62,811 nucleotides of DNA, taken from positions 37,382 through 100,192 of the forward strand of contig JAFDYJ010000007.1 in the NCBI GenBank assembly GCA_018267515.1, given 5' to 3'. The stretch comes from Bacteroidota bacterium. GTDB lineage: Bacteria; Bacteroidota; Bacteroidia; Chitinophagales; Chitinophagaceae. Made by a program: the position numbers and the translations under genes. The notes beneath the pieces are model-generated. The model made no database searches. It saw only the letters and a program-made list of their open reading frames with translations, and was not told the DNA's origin. Positions 8,784 to 17,716 of this stretch are shown in pieces. Positions within the stretch are counted from its first letter, which is position 1, and every line of letters begins with the position of its first letter.

Positions 8784-11231
8784 CTAAAATTCTGATATTA
8801 ACGAAAACCACCTGGCTGCCGGTGCTCCCCATAATTCCTTGTAAGTTGCTGTATTGAACTGCGGCCAATAGGGTTTGTCGTCATTAAAACGGGATTGCAT
8901 TCCTACCGGAATTCCACCTACCGTTTCACCGGGCAATGCGGTATAAAGTTGGGGATAATTGCTTCCTTCACCCCAAATAATTGATTGGCCAAAAGGATTT
9001 TTTCCGACAATCCAAAAAAGTTGTTGTTCTGCAATATTTGTCAATTCTTTATCATGAAGAAATTTTCCGCAAAGTGCTGCTGCCTTTCCAGTTGAAAGCT
9101 GAACGGCTGCATTTCCTCTGAACGAAAACCAGACAGGAAAGACACGCAGGTAATGTTCATCATCAAGCTTCACTCCGTTTTCCAATTGCTCCCTGTAATC
9201 TTTTTCGGCACCCCTGAAAATTCCCACCTGCACTTTATAAAAGTTTACGGAATCTTTTACCTCATCAATATGATAAACACCACTGGGTACAAGACCATAA
9301 GGCTGCACATACTGCATAATGGTCTTCAGATAATTTCCATACATTTTAATAGCCGTTTCCCAATTCTTATAGTCCGGGTGGTTGGGTTGAGTTTTGCAAA
9401 GTGCTGTCAGCGCCTGCATATACACCTGGTCTCTGGATTGGTGTGTGTAATGTACAATTGACTTCTTATTCAAATCCCGGTAAAAGAATCCTCTCAATTT
9501 ATCTTTGTCCTTTAACGGTTCTGTCCGTTGACATTGCAGCGTGTATTGAATTGCTTTTGCCGCTTCCTCTGCATAAAATTTATTTCCTGTCAACTGATAC
9601 ATCAGGCTAGCTGCAAAAGAAATATTTGCTGAATACTGACTGTTTGAAGCCATGGCAGCGTGGTCTCCACCTCCGCCAATGCTGCTCAAATCATTAAAGC
9701 CGAGACTATCGAATCGTCTCTTTGCATAAGCATAATCTTCAATAGCAACTTTTCGTAAATTTTCTTTAAGCATGGCATCATCCTGAATACTCATGGAGGC
9801 ATAGGCTTCAATGCCTGCAAAGAGAAAATTTTCAAAAGCACGGTTGTGAACATTTACCCGGCGCCGCCTTGAAGAATCATCCTTGGTGCCAACAAATCCA
9901 TCTGTCCACAAATTGGTACCCCATGTTTGAGCCCTGAATCCATTTCCAAGCCTTGATTTCAGAATGCAATCAATACCCCACTCCGCTTCTTCCTGCAATC
10001 TCAGGAATAAAGGTTCGTTCTTTTTTTCTTTAGCCCGGTTAGCCATTTCAAGTAAAGAGAAAATAATCTCGCCTGACTGTAACACTTGTTGCGACATATC
10101 TGCCGCATCATGCCATCCGCCATTGAACGGGAACTCCTTGCCATTATAAACTGCATGCAAATCACTATGGCAGGCGCCATGTTTTCCCGGAATCGGGTAA
10201 CCACACCGTTCACAAAAAATGAAATTCAGCATCCTCCATGCTGAATTGTCCCAGACATTATTATTTATATAAAAGGGAAGGGTTGTGACGGATCCGACCC
10301 TGATAAAATATTGACCCTCTTTTTTGAAACTGCTAAAATCTATTGTTTCAAAATTTCCAATGCTGGTCTTACCGGAGTTGACTTTTCCTTCATAAACGAC
10401 TTTCCTGGTTTTGTTATCCACTAACTGGAATTTCCCGGGATTATTCTTCACTCTTACAATTGCTGTTTTCTGACTTTGAACACCATACCCGGAGGTTGAA
10501 TATATAATTCTGTTTTCAGCAGGCGTCCATCCGGTCACAGCTTCCGGATTTTCTACCGATTGCAAACTCACTGCATCAATATCAAACTTCAAAGAATCTC
10601 CCATAGTTCGCTCTTTTCCGAAAATTTCAATAGCAAAGGATATCCTGGCTACTTTATCACGGGGCAACTCAGTCATTTCTACAAAACATTCATTCCATTT
10701 ACCATTTACCAGGTTTATTTCATGAATTCCTTCCCGTTCATATTTATCAGGCACTTTCACTTTTCCCTCATTTTCTATTATCAGGTTGAGATAAATACTT
10801 CTGGCACCTTCGCAATCGGGATATATATAAAAATGAAGTCTATTATATTTTTCCCAATTAGCTCCTCCGATTTCATATGTAGCTTTTGAAGTTCCCAGGC
10901 CTATGCCCCAATTTAAAAAAGTGGGATTGGTGGTCTGAGCTACCAGTTTCAAACTGCTTTTACCAGATTTACTTCTTTCGGATGAAAGGCGAATGCCTCC
11001 AAAACCTTTATGCGACCATCCATCCATGGTTTCCATATCACAAAGCATCTCTGAAGACAAAACCTTTTTGGTAAGTCCGAAGGTTTCAAACGCTTTGCTG
11101 TAATCTAGGGGTAATGGACTATGAACATAGCCTGTTGTCCGGATATCATTCATCAGTTGAGGATCTATTTGTGCCACTGAGACATTGCACCAGCAAAAAA
11201 AGCAAAATGCAGGAATAATTAATCTTTTCAT
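8784..11231 (-). CDS. Secreted glycoside hydrolase family 9 protein
   Basis: The 815-residue protein has a signal peptide (ending near 'NVSVAQ'), a carbohydrate-binding-like beta-sandwich (about 60-225, 'DMETMDGWSHKG'), the cellulase N-terminal Ig-like domain (about 240-320) and the (alpha/alpha)6 GH9 catalytic domain from about 330. The catalytic Asp pair is Asp375/Asp378 in GGWHDAAD (usually DAGD). The acid is probably Glu799 in TYKELWG close to the C-terminus. GH9 enzymes cleave beta-1,4-glucan or related beta-glycans. Start 11231 is preferred over the ATG 57 nt upstream because it begins the signal peptide. It is divergent from GH18. Confidence 0.88.
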   Translation of the reverse strand: MKRLIIPAFCFFCWCNVSVAQIDPQLMNDIRTTGYVHSPLPLDYSKAFETFGLTKKVLSSEMLCDMETMDGWSHKGFGGIRLSSERSKSGKSSLKLVAQTTNPTFLNWGIGLGTSKATYEIGGANWEKYNRLHFYIYPDCEGARSIYLNLIIENEGKVKVPDKYEREGIHEINLVNGKWNECFVEMTELPRDKVARISFAIEIFGKERTMGDSLKFDIDAVSLQSVENPEAVTGWTPAENRIIYSTSGYGVQSQKTAIVRVKNNPGKFQLVDNKTRKVVYEGKVNSGKTSIGNFETIDFSSFKKEGQYFIRVGSVTTLPFYINNNVWDNSAWRMLNFIFCERCGYPIPGKHGACHSDLHAVYNGKEFPFNGGWHDAADMSQQVLQSGEIIFSLLEMANRAKEKKNEPLFLRLQEEAEWGIDCILKSRLGNGFRAQTWGTNLWTDGFVGTKDDSSRRRRVNVHNRAFENFLFAGIEAYASMSIQDDAMLKENLRKVAIEDYAYAKRRFDSLGFNDLSSIGGGGDHAAMASNSQYSANISFAASLMYQLTGNKFYAEEAAKAIQYTLQCQRTEPLKDKDKLRGFFYRDLNKKSIVHYTHQSRDQVYMQALTALCKTQPNHPDYKNWETAIKMYGNYLKTIMQYVQPYGLVPSGVYHIDEVKDSVNFYKVQVGIFRGAEKDYREQLENGVKLDDEHYLRVFPVWFSFRGNAAVQLSTGKAAALCGKFLHDKELTNIAEQQLFWIVGKNPFGQSIIWGEGSNYPQLYTALPGETVGGIPVGMQSRFNDDKPYWPQFNTATYKELWGAPAARWFSLISEF

Positions 11232-11384
11232 TTTAATGGTTGTGTTAAGGGTAAAGTTTTGATCAACGCATGAATTTATTACCGGCAACCTGTTTCTGCA
11301 AATTTTTTACATGAACGGTATTATAGTAAAGTATGAATATAAAACATGTTTTTTATCTTCATTCAAATTAAAATAACCTTTACC

Positions 11385-12524
11385 ATGCGTCCACTCAAAT
11401 TTAACCTTATTGCCCCGCTCTGTCTTTTATTTCTTTTCAGCAGTAATTTTTTAGGGGCTCAGAAAAATAAAAAGAAAGTAATCATCGGCTATGTTGGCGG
11501 CTACAACGGGAATATTGTACAAACTTCGCTGATAGAAGCTAACCGGCTTTCCCATATCAATTATGCATTCGTTGATATTAAAGATAACCGGGCCTGGCTT
11601 CACAACGAAAAAACAGATACTGTCAATTTCAGAAAGCTAAATGAATTAAAAAATAGTAATCCCGATTTAAAGATTCTGATTTCAGTGGGCGGATGGACCT
11701 GGAGTAAACATTTTTCTGATGCAGTGCTCACAGACACATCCACGCAAAATTTTGCTCAAAGCGCTGTTGATATCGTTTCGAAATATGGTCTTGACGGCGT
11801 GGATATAGACTGGGAATACCCGGGCATGATTGGTGATAGCAATGTTTTTCGCCCCCAGGACAGAACGGGCTATACAAATCTTTTTAAAAATCTCCGCGAA
11901 AAACTGGATGCGTTAGGTCAGCAAACAAACAAAAAATACCTGGTGACCACTGCCATTGGCGGTTCAAGAGAATTTCTCCAGCATACTCAAATGGAAATTG
12001 CGCAACATTATCTCGATTATATTAATCTGATGAGCTATGATTTTGATGGGACCTATGATAATATGTCAAGCCATCATTCTAATTTGTATTCACCTGAGCA
12101 CATGCCATACATTTATTCAGTAGATGTTTGTATTCAAAATTTAAAAAAGGTAGGTGTGGATCCTTCAAAAATAGTTTTGGGTATCGGCTTCTATGGAAAA
12201 GGAAAAGTTGTGGCAAGCACAGAAAATAACGGCCTATATCAGATACCGGTGCGGCCTATGTTCGGTGGCGGTTATTCCTATTTAAAAGACAGCCTGGTAA
12301 ACCGAAAAGGATATGTAAGATACTGGGACAAGGAATCCGCAGCCCCTTACCTTTTTAATGCCGAGAAAAAAATATTTATCACCTACGATGATGAGGAATC
12401 AGTAAAAAGTAAATGCCGCTACATCAGGAAACATAAGTTAGCCGGAGCTATGTTTTGGGAGTATTTCGGCGATAAAAAATTATACTTACTCAAAGAGTTG
12501 GATGCAGCATTCGGATACAATTAA
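11385..12524 (+). CDS. Secreted glycoside hydrolase family 18 chitinase
   Basis: The 379-residue protein begins at ATG 11385, which opens directly into a signal peptide ending near 'SSNFLGAQ'. A longer frame from 11346 adds 13 residues before it. The GH18 barrel shows the SVGGWTWS strand and the catalytic DGVDIDWE motif (Asp137, Asp140, Asp142, acid Glu144). 'YINLMSYDFDG' carries the conserved Met-Tyr-Asp. These residues support hydrolysis of beta-1,4-linked N-acetylglucosamine by substrate-assisted catalysis. There is no separate chitin-binding domain or sorting domain. It shares a 153-nt divergent promoter region with the GH9 gene. Confidence 0.92.
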   Translation: MRPLKFNLIAPLCLLFLFSSNFLGAQKNKKKVIIGYVGGYNGNIVQTSLIEANRLSHINYAFVDIKDNRAWLHNEKTDTVNFRKLNELKNSNPDLKILISVGGWTWSKHFSDAVLTDTSTQNFAQSAVDIVSKYGLDGVDIDWEYPGMIGDSNVFRPQDRTGYTNLFKNLREKLDALGQQTNKKYLVTTAIGGSREFLQHTQMEIAQHYLDYINLMSYDFDGTYDNMSSHHSNLYSPEHMPYIYSVDVCIQNLKKVGVDPSKIVLGIGFYGKGKVVASTENNGLYQIPVRPMFGGGYSYLKDSLVNRKGYVRYWDKESAAPYLFNAEKKIFITYDDEESVKSKCRYIRKHKLAGAMFWEYFGDKKLYLLKELDAAFGYN

Positions 12525-12603
12525 AATGTAAATCTCAAGGCTTGAGCAAGCTCATTGAGCTGCCATTTCTTTTTACAACAAAATGAGTTTATATATGGAT
12601 TGA

Positions 12604-12619
12604 TACATCCCTGGATGTA
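12604..12619. promoter_or_regulatory. Perfect 7+7 bp palindrome upstream of the copper regulator
   Basis: TACATCC-CT-GGATGTA is a perfect inverted repeat with a 2-nt centre. It ends 17 nt before the candidate -7 box at 12637, so it covers the position where the -33 element should be, and no TTG is found there. This is a natural operator or activator site for control of the regulator-copA region. Confidence 0.5.
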
Positions 12620-12636
12620 CCGGTCTCCTGTTTTTA

Positions 12637-12644
12637 TATCTTTG
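12637..12644 (+). promoter_or_regulatory. Candidate -7 box of the copper operon
   Basis: TATCTTTG fits TAnnTTTG and ends 13 nt before the ATG of the AraC-type regulator. The missing -33 element and the adjoining palindrome suggest a regulated promoter. Confidence 0.45.
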
Positions 12645-12657
12645 CAGGGGCGAAAAC

Positions 12658-13221
12658 ATGAATACTCTCTTTATTAAAAATATGGTGTGCAACCGCTGTA
12701 TCCTGGTAGTACGGCAGGAACTGGAAAAACAGGGATTAAAAGTCAAACATATTGCATTAGGTGAAGTACTACTTGAAAAAGAATTAGCTCCCGAACAGGT
12801 AAAACCAGTTTCTGATTCCCTGGAAGCACTCGGCTTTGAGTTGATTGATGACAGGAAAAGCAGGATCATTGAAAAAATCAAAACAACTATTATTGACCTG
12901 GTGCAAAACCGGGACAACCATTCCAAAACCAACTTGTCGGAAATCTTAAGCAGTTCTTTGCACCATGATTATAATTACCTGTCAAACCTGTTTTCAGAAG
13001 TTGAAGGCACAACAATAGAAAAATATTTTATCGCTCAAAAAATCGAAAGGGTGAAAGAATTACTGGTATATGACGAACTTTCATTAAGTGAAATTGCCTT
13101 TCGCCTTAACTATTCCAGCGTAGCTTACCTCAGCAATCAATTCAAAAGAGTAACCGGCCTTACTCCCAGCCATTTCAAGCAAATAAAAGAGGAAAAGAGG
13201 AAACCGCTGGACCAGGTGTAA
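12658..13221 (+). CDS. AraC-type regulator with N-terminal metal-binding (HMA-like) domain
   Basis: The 187-residue protein fuses two parts. Residues 1-65 look like a heavy-metal-associated ferredoxin-like domain with the metal site Met9-Val-Cys11-Asn-Arg-Cys14. Residues 85-180 form an AraC helix-turn-helix pair ('LSLSEIAFRLNYSSVAYLSN' and 'FKRVTGLTPSHFKQ'). It lies 81 nt upstream of a copper ATPase on the same strand. I infer a Cu(I)-sensing regulator in which the CxxC domain is the sensor, as in CopZ-like chaperones. AraC proteins are usually activators. Similar proteins occur in related bacteria as far as I recall, but I know of no characterised one. Confidence 0.85.
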   Translation: MNTLFIKNMVCNRCILVVRQELEKQGLKVKHIALGEVLLEKELAPEQVKPVSDSLEALGFELIDDRKSRIIEKIKTTIIDLVQNRDNHSKTNLSEILSSSLHHDYNYLSNLFSEVEGTTIEKYFIAQKIERVKELLVYDELSLSEIAFRLNYSSVAYLSNQFKRVTGLTPSHFKQIKEEKRKPLDQV

Positions 13222-13302
13222 ATCCTACAAATCAAATACAGAATACTACAACAGTATTTATTCTTCCTGTTCCGAAATTTGCTGATACAAAATATTTATG
13301 TT

Positions 13303-15717
13303 ATGGCAATAACTCAAAACGATACAATATACCTTCCGCTGGAAGATGTAGAAAGTGAACATTGTGCTCTGATTGTTGATAAAAAGCTGGGGCAGATAAA
13401 TGGGATTGAAAGCCACAAAGTAGAGTTAAATAACAACCGGGCCGTAATAACCGTAAAAGCTGAGGGTGTTGCTGCAGAAGCTGTCAAAGCTATCAAAGAC
13501 CTGGGTTATGGTGTAACCACGGTGAAATCAGATTTTCCGGTTTTGAATATGACATGTGCATCCTGTGCTGTGAGTGCAGAAAGCATTGTTAAGTCAGTGG
13601 ATGGAGTAATTAATGCTTCTGTCAACTATGCCACTTCATCCCTTACTGTGGAGTATTTGCCAAATATGACCAACCCAACGGAATTACAAAAATCGCTGCA
13701 ATCTATAGGCTATGATTTATTGATTGAAAAAAAAGCAACGCAACAGGAAGCCCTGGAAGAAATACATCAGAAAAAATTGTTGCAACTGAAAATGAAAACT
13801 TTTTGGGCTATATTATTATCAATTCCGGTACTGCTCATAGGAATGGTTTTTATGAACATTCCTTTTGCCAATGAAATCATGTGGTTATTTTCCACACCGG
13901 TTGTTTTGTGGCTGGGTCGTGATTTTTTTATCAATGCATGGAAGCAGGCAAAACATCGTTCCGCCAATATGGATACACTGGTGGCGCTGAGCACCGGCAC
14001 TGCTTACCTGTTCAGCGTATTCAATATGCTCTTTCCTTCTTTCTGGCAAGCGAGAGGAATTGAGCCGCATGTTTATTTTGAAGCCGCTTCAGTTGTAATT
14101 GCTTTTATCCTGTTAGGAAAACTTTTAGAAGAAAAAGCCAAAAGCAGTACATCCGCTGCCATAAAAAGATTAATGAGCTTGCAGCCCAAAACAGTTTCGG
14201 TGATGCAGCCCGATGGATCCTTCCGGCAAACCGAAATAGAAGAAGTAACTCCGGGTAACATAATCCTGGTAAAGCCCGGGGAAAAAATTGCTGTAGATGG
14301 AATTGTTATTTCCGGGAATTCCTATGTTGACGAAAGTATGCTAAGTGGCGAGCCGGTACCTGTTATGAAACAGGAAAATGAAAAAGTATTTGCAGGGACA
14401 ATCAATCAGAAAGGCAGTTTTCAGTTTAAGGCTGTCAGTGTGGGAAAAGAAACACTGCTTGCACATATCATCAAAGCCGTTCAGGATGCACAAGGTAGTA
14501 AAGCACCGGTACAAAAACTGGTTGATAAAATTTCAGGGATTTTTGTTCCGGTAGTAATAGGAATTGCCTTGCTCAGCTTACTTCTTTGGATCCTGTTTGG
14601 CGGGAATACGGGAATCGTTTATGGACTATTGGCAGTTGTCACAGTTTTGGTAATTGCCTGCCCTTGCGCTTTAGGACTTGCTACGCCAACAGCGATTATG
14701 GTAGGTGTTGGTAAAGGTGCACTAAAAGGTATTCTGATTAAAGATGCTGAAAGTCTTGAGCTATCAAAAAAAATAAATACCGTTGTACTTGACAAAACAG
14801 GAACTATTACAGAGGGAAAACCTGCAGTTAACGGGATCCAATGGCTAAATGACGATAGCAGCAAAAAAAATATTCTTGCCGCTCTCGAAAAACATTCTGA
14901 GCATCCTTTAGCCGAAGCCATCGTTCGTTATTTCCCGGATACACAGGATATTGCCATTTCTGCATTCGAAAGTTTAACCGGTAAAGGAGCCACTGCATAT
15001 CACGATAATGAAAAATACTTTGCAGGCAATAAAAGACTTTTAATCGAGAACAATATTGCAATTTCTGAAAGCTTACAGAAATATGCAGAAGAATGGAGCC
15101 GGGAATCCGGGACTGTAATCTGGTTTGCCGACAGTCAACAGGCATTGGCTGTGCTGGTAATTGCCGACAAGATCAAGGAAAGTTCAATAGAAGCTGTTCA
15201 GCAATTAAAGCAGATGAGTATTGATGTTTATATGCTCACAGGAGATAATGAGGCCACTGCAAAAGCTATTGCAAACCAGGCAGGCATTCTTCATTACAAA
15301 GCTGAAGTTTTACCACAGCAAAAAGCTGATTTTATAAAACAATTGCAAGGAAGCGGGAAAACAGTTGCCATGGTAGGTGATGGAATTAATGACAGTACGG
15401 CGCTGGCAACAGCTGATGTAAGTATTGCAATGGGAAAAGGAAGCGATATTGCAATGGACGTTGCTAAAATGACAATTATTTCATCCGATCTCCGGAAAAT
15501 TCCGCAAGCCATAAACTTGTCGAAACAAACAGTGTCCACTATCCGGCAGAATCTGTTTTGGGCATTTATATACAATCTCATAGGCATACCTATAGCAGCA
15601 GGAATTCTTTTTCCTGTTAACGGATATTTACTGAACCCAATGATTGCCGGAGCGGCAATGGCATTAAGCAGTGTGAGTGTTGTAAGTAACAGCCTGCGAT
15701 TGAAGTGGAAGAAATAA
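13303..15717 (+). CDS. copA: Copper-exporting P1B-type ATPase
   Basis: The 804-residue protein contains two N-terminal HMA domains. The first (about 8-72) has a single Cys21 in place of CxxC, and the second has MTCASC with Cys85 and Cys88. The P-type core follows: TGES-type loop 'MLSGEPVPV', membrane CPC (Cys453-Pro-Cys455), phosphorylation site DKTGT (Asp497), 'HP' locus 'SEHPLAEA' and hinge 'GDGINDS'. The CPC motif marks Cu(I)/Ag(I) export from the cytoplasm. The ATG at 13303 is preferred; the frame extends 8 codons upstream. It is downstream of the HMA-AraC regulator and upstream of the DUF3347 gene. Confidence 0.95.
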   Translation: MAITQNDTIYLPLEDVESEHCALIVDKKLGQINGIESHKVELNNNRAVITVKAEGVAAEAVKAIKDLGYGVTTVKSDFPVLNMTCASCAVSAESIVKSVDGVINASVNYATSSLTVEYLPNMTNPTELQKSLQSIGYDLLIEKKATQQEALEEIHQKKLLQLKMKTFWAILLSIPVLLIGMVFMNIPFANEIMWLFSTPVVLWLGRDFFINAWKQAKHRSANMDTLVALSTGTAYLFSVFNMLFPSFWQARGIEPHVYFEAASVVIAFILLGKLLEEKAKSSTSAAIKRLMSLQPKTVSVMQPDGSFRQTEIEEVTPGNIILVKPGEKIAVDGIVISGNSYVDESMLSGEPVPVMKQENEKVFAGTINQKGSFQFKAVSVGKETLLAHIIKAVQDAQGSKAPVQKLVDKISGIFVPVVIGIALLSLLLWILFGGNTGIVYGLLAVVTVLVIACPCALGLATPTAIMVGVGKGALKGILIKDAESLELSKKINTVVLDKTGTITEGKPAVNGIQWLNDDSSKKNILAALEKHSEHPLAEAIVRYFPDTQDIAISAFESLTGKGATAYHDNEKYFAGNKRLLIENNIAISESLQKYAEEWSRESGTVIWFADSQQALAVLVIADKIKESSIEAVQQLKQMSIDVYMLTGDNEATAKAIANQAGILHYKAEVLPQQKADFIKQLQGSGKTVAMVGDGINDSTALATADVSIAMGKGSDIAMDVAKMTIISSDLRKIPQAINLSKQTVSTIRQNLFWAFIYNLIGIPIAAGILFPVNGYLLNPMIAGAAMALSSVSVVSNSLRLKWKK

Positions 15718-15881
15718 AACTGAAATCGCTGGTATCCCGGATTTACCTGTTGAGATCACAGTTCTCACCATCCAACTATGTTTTCCGGTGTAAGGGCCTT
15801 TTAATTAACGGCAAATAATTGAATCATACTCAAGAGATTGTTAATTAAAAAAACAGGTATAAACTTTCACCGGATAATTCT

Positions 15882-15898
15882 TTCCTGAGTGTCAGGAA
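15882..15898. promoter_or_regulatory. 7 bp inverted repeat before the DUF3347 gene
   Basis: TTCCTGA-GTG-TCAGGAA is a perfect inverted repeat 66 nt upstream of the DUF3347 start, in the 246-nt gap after copA. It could be an operator or a small hairpin in the leader. It is not followed by a T-run, so it is not a classical terminator. Confidence 0.35.
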
Positions 15899-15963
15899 GA
15901 TAGTACCTTGCGTCCTGAAACCGTACTGAAAAATAATTTTTAAACCTTTAAATAAATTTCTAA

Positions 15964-16407
15964 ATGAAAAAAATGTTTTTTGCTTTTGCAGTCCTGATGG
16001 CAGGTAGCATTGTATCTGCACAAAATACAAATCAACTGGTGAGCAATTATATCAGCGTTAAAGATGCTTTGGTTAGCAGTGATGCTCAAACTGCTGCAAA
16101 AGCTTCGGCCGATTTACAAAAGAACTTAAAAAAGGAAGCCTCATTTGATCAAAAAGATGCTTTGCTTACAGCTGTTAATGCATTGGCCAAAGAACAGGAC
16201 CTGGACAAACAAAGAGTAGCTTTTACGGATGTTTCAACAACATTATGGAAAATAGTTAAAGCTTCCGGCTCATTAAACCAGGAAGTGTTTTACCAGTATT
16301 GCCCCATGAAAAAAGCGTATTGGCTTAGTATGGAAAAAGAAATTAAAAATCCCTATTACGGTTCTTCAATGCTCAAATGCGGGAAAGTAGTTGAAACGAA
16401 AAATTAG
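15964..16407 (+). CDS. Secreted DUF3347 protein, probable periplasmic copper binder
   Basis: The 147-residue protein has a signal peptide ending near 'GSIVSAQ' and one DUF3347 domain. The ending 'YCPMKKAYWLS' and 'NPYYGSSMLKCG' provides Cys113, Met115, Met136 and Cys139. DUF3347 also occurs at the C-terminus of CusB-like adaptors and beside copper ATPases, so a periplasmic copper-handling role is likely. The position directly after copA supports this. It is probably transcribed separately, given the gap and the inverted repeat upstream, and it ends at a clear terminator. Confidence 0.82.
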   Translation: MKKMFFAFAVLMAGSIVSAQNTNQLVSNYISVKDALVSSDAQTAAKASADLQKNLKKEASFDQKDALLTAVNALAKEQDLDKQRVAFTDVSTTLWKIVKASGSLNQEVFYQYCPMKKAYWLSMEKEIKNPYYGSSMLKCGKVVETKN

Positions 16408-16416
16408 ACTTGAGAG

Positions 16417-16441
16417 AGGCAGCTTTAAGGCTGCCTTTTTT
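16417..16441 (+). terminator. Rho-independent terminator after the DUF3347 gene
   Basis: AGGCAGC (16417-16423) pairs with GCTGCCT (16430-16436) around a 6-nt loop and runs into TTTTTT (16436-16441). It starts 9 nt after the stop codon and closes the copper module. Confidence 0.85.
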
Positions 16442-16521
16442 ATTTATTAACTAATGTTGTCAAATCCCCTCGATTGTCTCAATCTCAACATCATCGGGTG
16501 TTCAAAAAACAGAACCGGGAA

Positions 16522-17535
16522 TCAATATTGAAAAAGGATTTCTGTTGCACCATAACCATATAACGGATGATATTGATCATTCCATGATTTTATTTCTTTC
16601 CTGCCCGGGAGCAGGGCATGAATTTCACTCTTCAATTTTCCACTGCCCACACCATGAATAACAATTAAGGAAGGCTGCATATGCAAGACTGCCAGGTCAT
16701 AATATTTTTCAAAAGTCTTAAGCTGAATGGTAAGTATATCAAAATTGCTGAGCCCGGCCGGGCTTCCGATGAGTTGCTCTATATGCAAATCAATAACCGA
16801 ACGGGCCGGCTCCCATTGCTGTTTAGCTTTTGACAAATCATAAGATTTCAGTTTTTTCTCCTCAGGGAAATATAAAGCCGGGTCAACCGCCTTATCAGGA
16901 TACCTCTCAAATAATCTAAATGAAAATGAGGCTTCGCTTTTATCTTTAAGCTCCTGCAATTTTAAAAAAAGCTGCTTCGGTTTCAGCCGGAAAGAAGTTT
17001 CATAATATTCAGCTTTATCCTTCCCGGGAGATTTCAGCATAAATTTAAATTCAAATGAGGGACTGTCGTTCATGGCATCAAACAGGATATCATGCAGATA
17101 AAAATCTTCGAATGGGTGTAATTCATTTTTCAAATCAAAATCCGGTTCACCAAAAAAATGCAACTCATAAATAAAATCAAAACTCCCGTAAGTTTGATTC
17201 AGCAAATGAATTTTCAGTAATTCTACCACCTCTTCACCGGATTCATTCATTTTCAACACCGGTAAAAATGAAAGCCATACTCCACTTTCATTTTTTGCCA
17301 ATGACTCCGGCAACTCTTTCTTTATTGCATCAATATATTTTTTTTCAGCAGGAAGAGTTTCCTTATTTTTTTCTGTAAACTGTTTGTAATAGGGAAAATC
17401 CAATTGATCAATATAGGCCGGGAAAATTACTCCTTCTACATTTACCGATACCATCTGATCATTGATTATATCCACCACTTCTCCTTCTTCACCGGAATGA
17501 AGCACTAAAACTCTATCCCCGACCTGGAATTTCAT
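16522..17535 (-). CDS. DUF2027 / Smr-domain protein
   Basis: The 337-residue protein starts with an SH3-like segment ('FQVGDRVLVLHSGEEGEVVDI'), continues with the DUF2027 beta-rich middle and ends in a Smr domain (about 245-337). The Smr motifs are 'VIDLHIEQL' (DLH, usually LDLHG) and 'IVIHGVGSGKLKSEI'. Smr domains of MutS2 are endonucleases acting on branched DNA or RNA. This protein has no MutS ATPase part, so it is a stand-alone Smr protein of the Bacteroidota type. The substrate is unknown. The first motif lacks the usual glycine after His. Confidence 0.83.
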   Translation of the reverse strand: MKFQVGDRVLVLHSGEEGEVVDIINDQMVSVNVEGVIFPAYIDQLDFPYYKQFTEKNKETLPAEKKYIDAIKKELPESLAKNESGVWLSFLPVLKMNESGEEVVELLKIHLLNQTYGSFDFIYELHFFGEPDFDLKNELHPFEDFYLHDILFDAMNDSPSFEFKFMLKSPGKDKAEYYETSFRLKPKQLFLKLQELKDKSEASFSFRLFERYPDKAVDPALYFPEEKKLKSYDLSKAKQQWEPARSVIDLHIEQLIGSPAGLSNFDILTIQLKTFEKYYDLAVLHMQPSLIVIHGVGSGKLKSEIHALLPGRKEIKSWNDQYHPLYGYGATEILFQY

Positions 17536-17716
17536 ATTGCAAATTTACCGTTGAAAAGATTTCAATTCTTAGATAGTATTAAATCCGAAAGCATATGTGT
17601 TTATTTTTTTAACTCTTCATTGAAACTGAATAATATTCCGGTACAATGAAGACTGGCAAATCAATAGCTGGATTGGAATGCTTTTCAAAAATCTTTTGCC
17701 AATGCGATCAAAAAAT

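Noticed and set aside
12537..12560. Nested inverted repeats (CTCAAG/CTTGAG, GCTCATTGAGC) after the GH18 gene as a terminator
   Set aside because: Alternative pairings compete and the T-run is several bases away and interrupted, so I did not call it.
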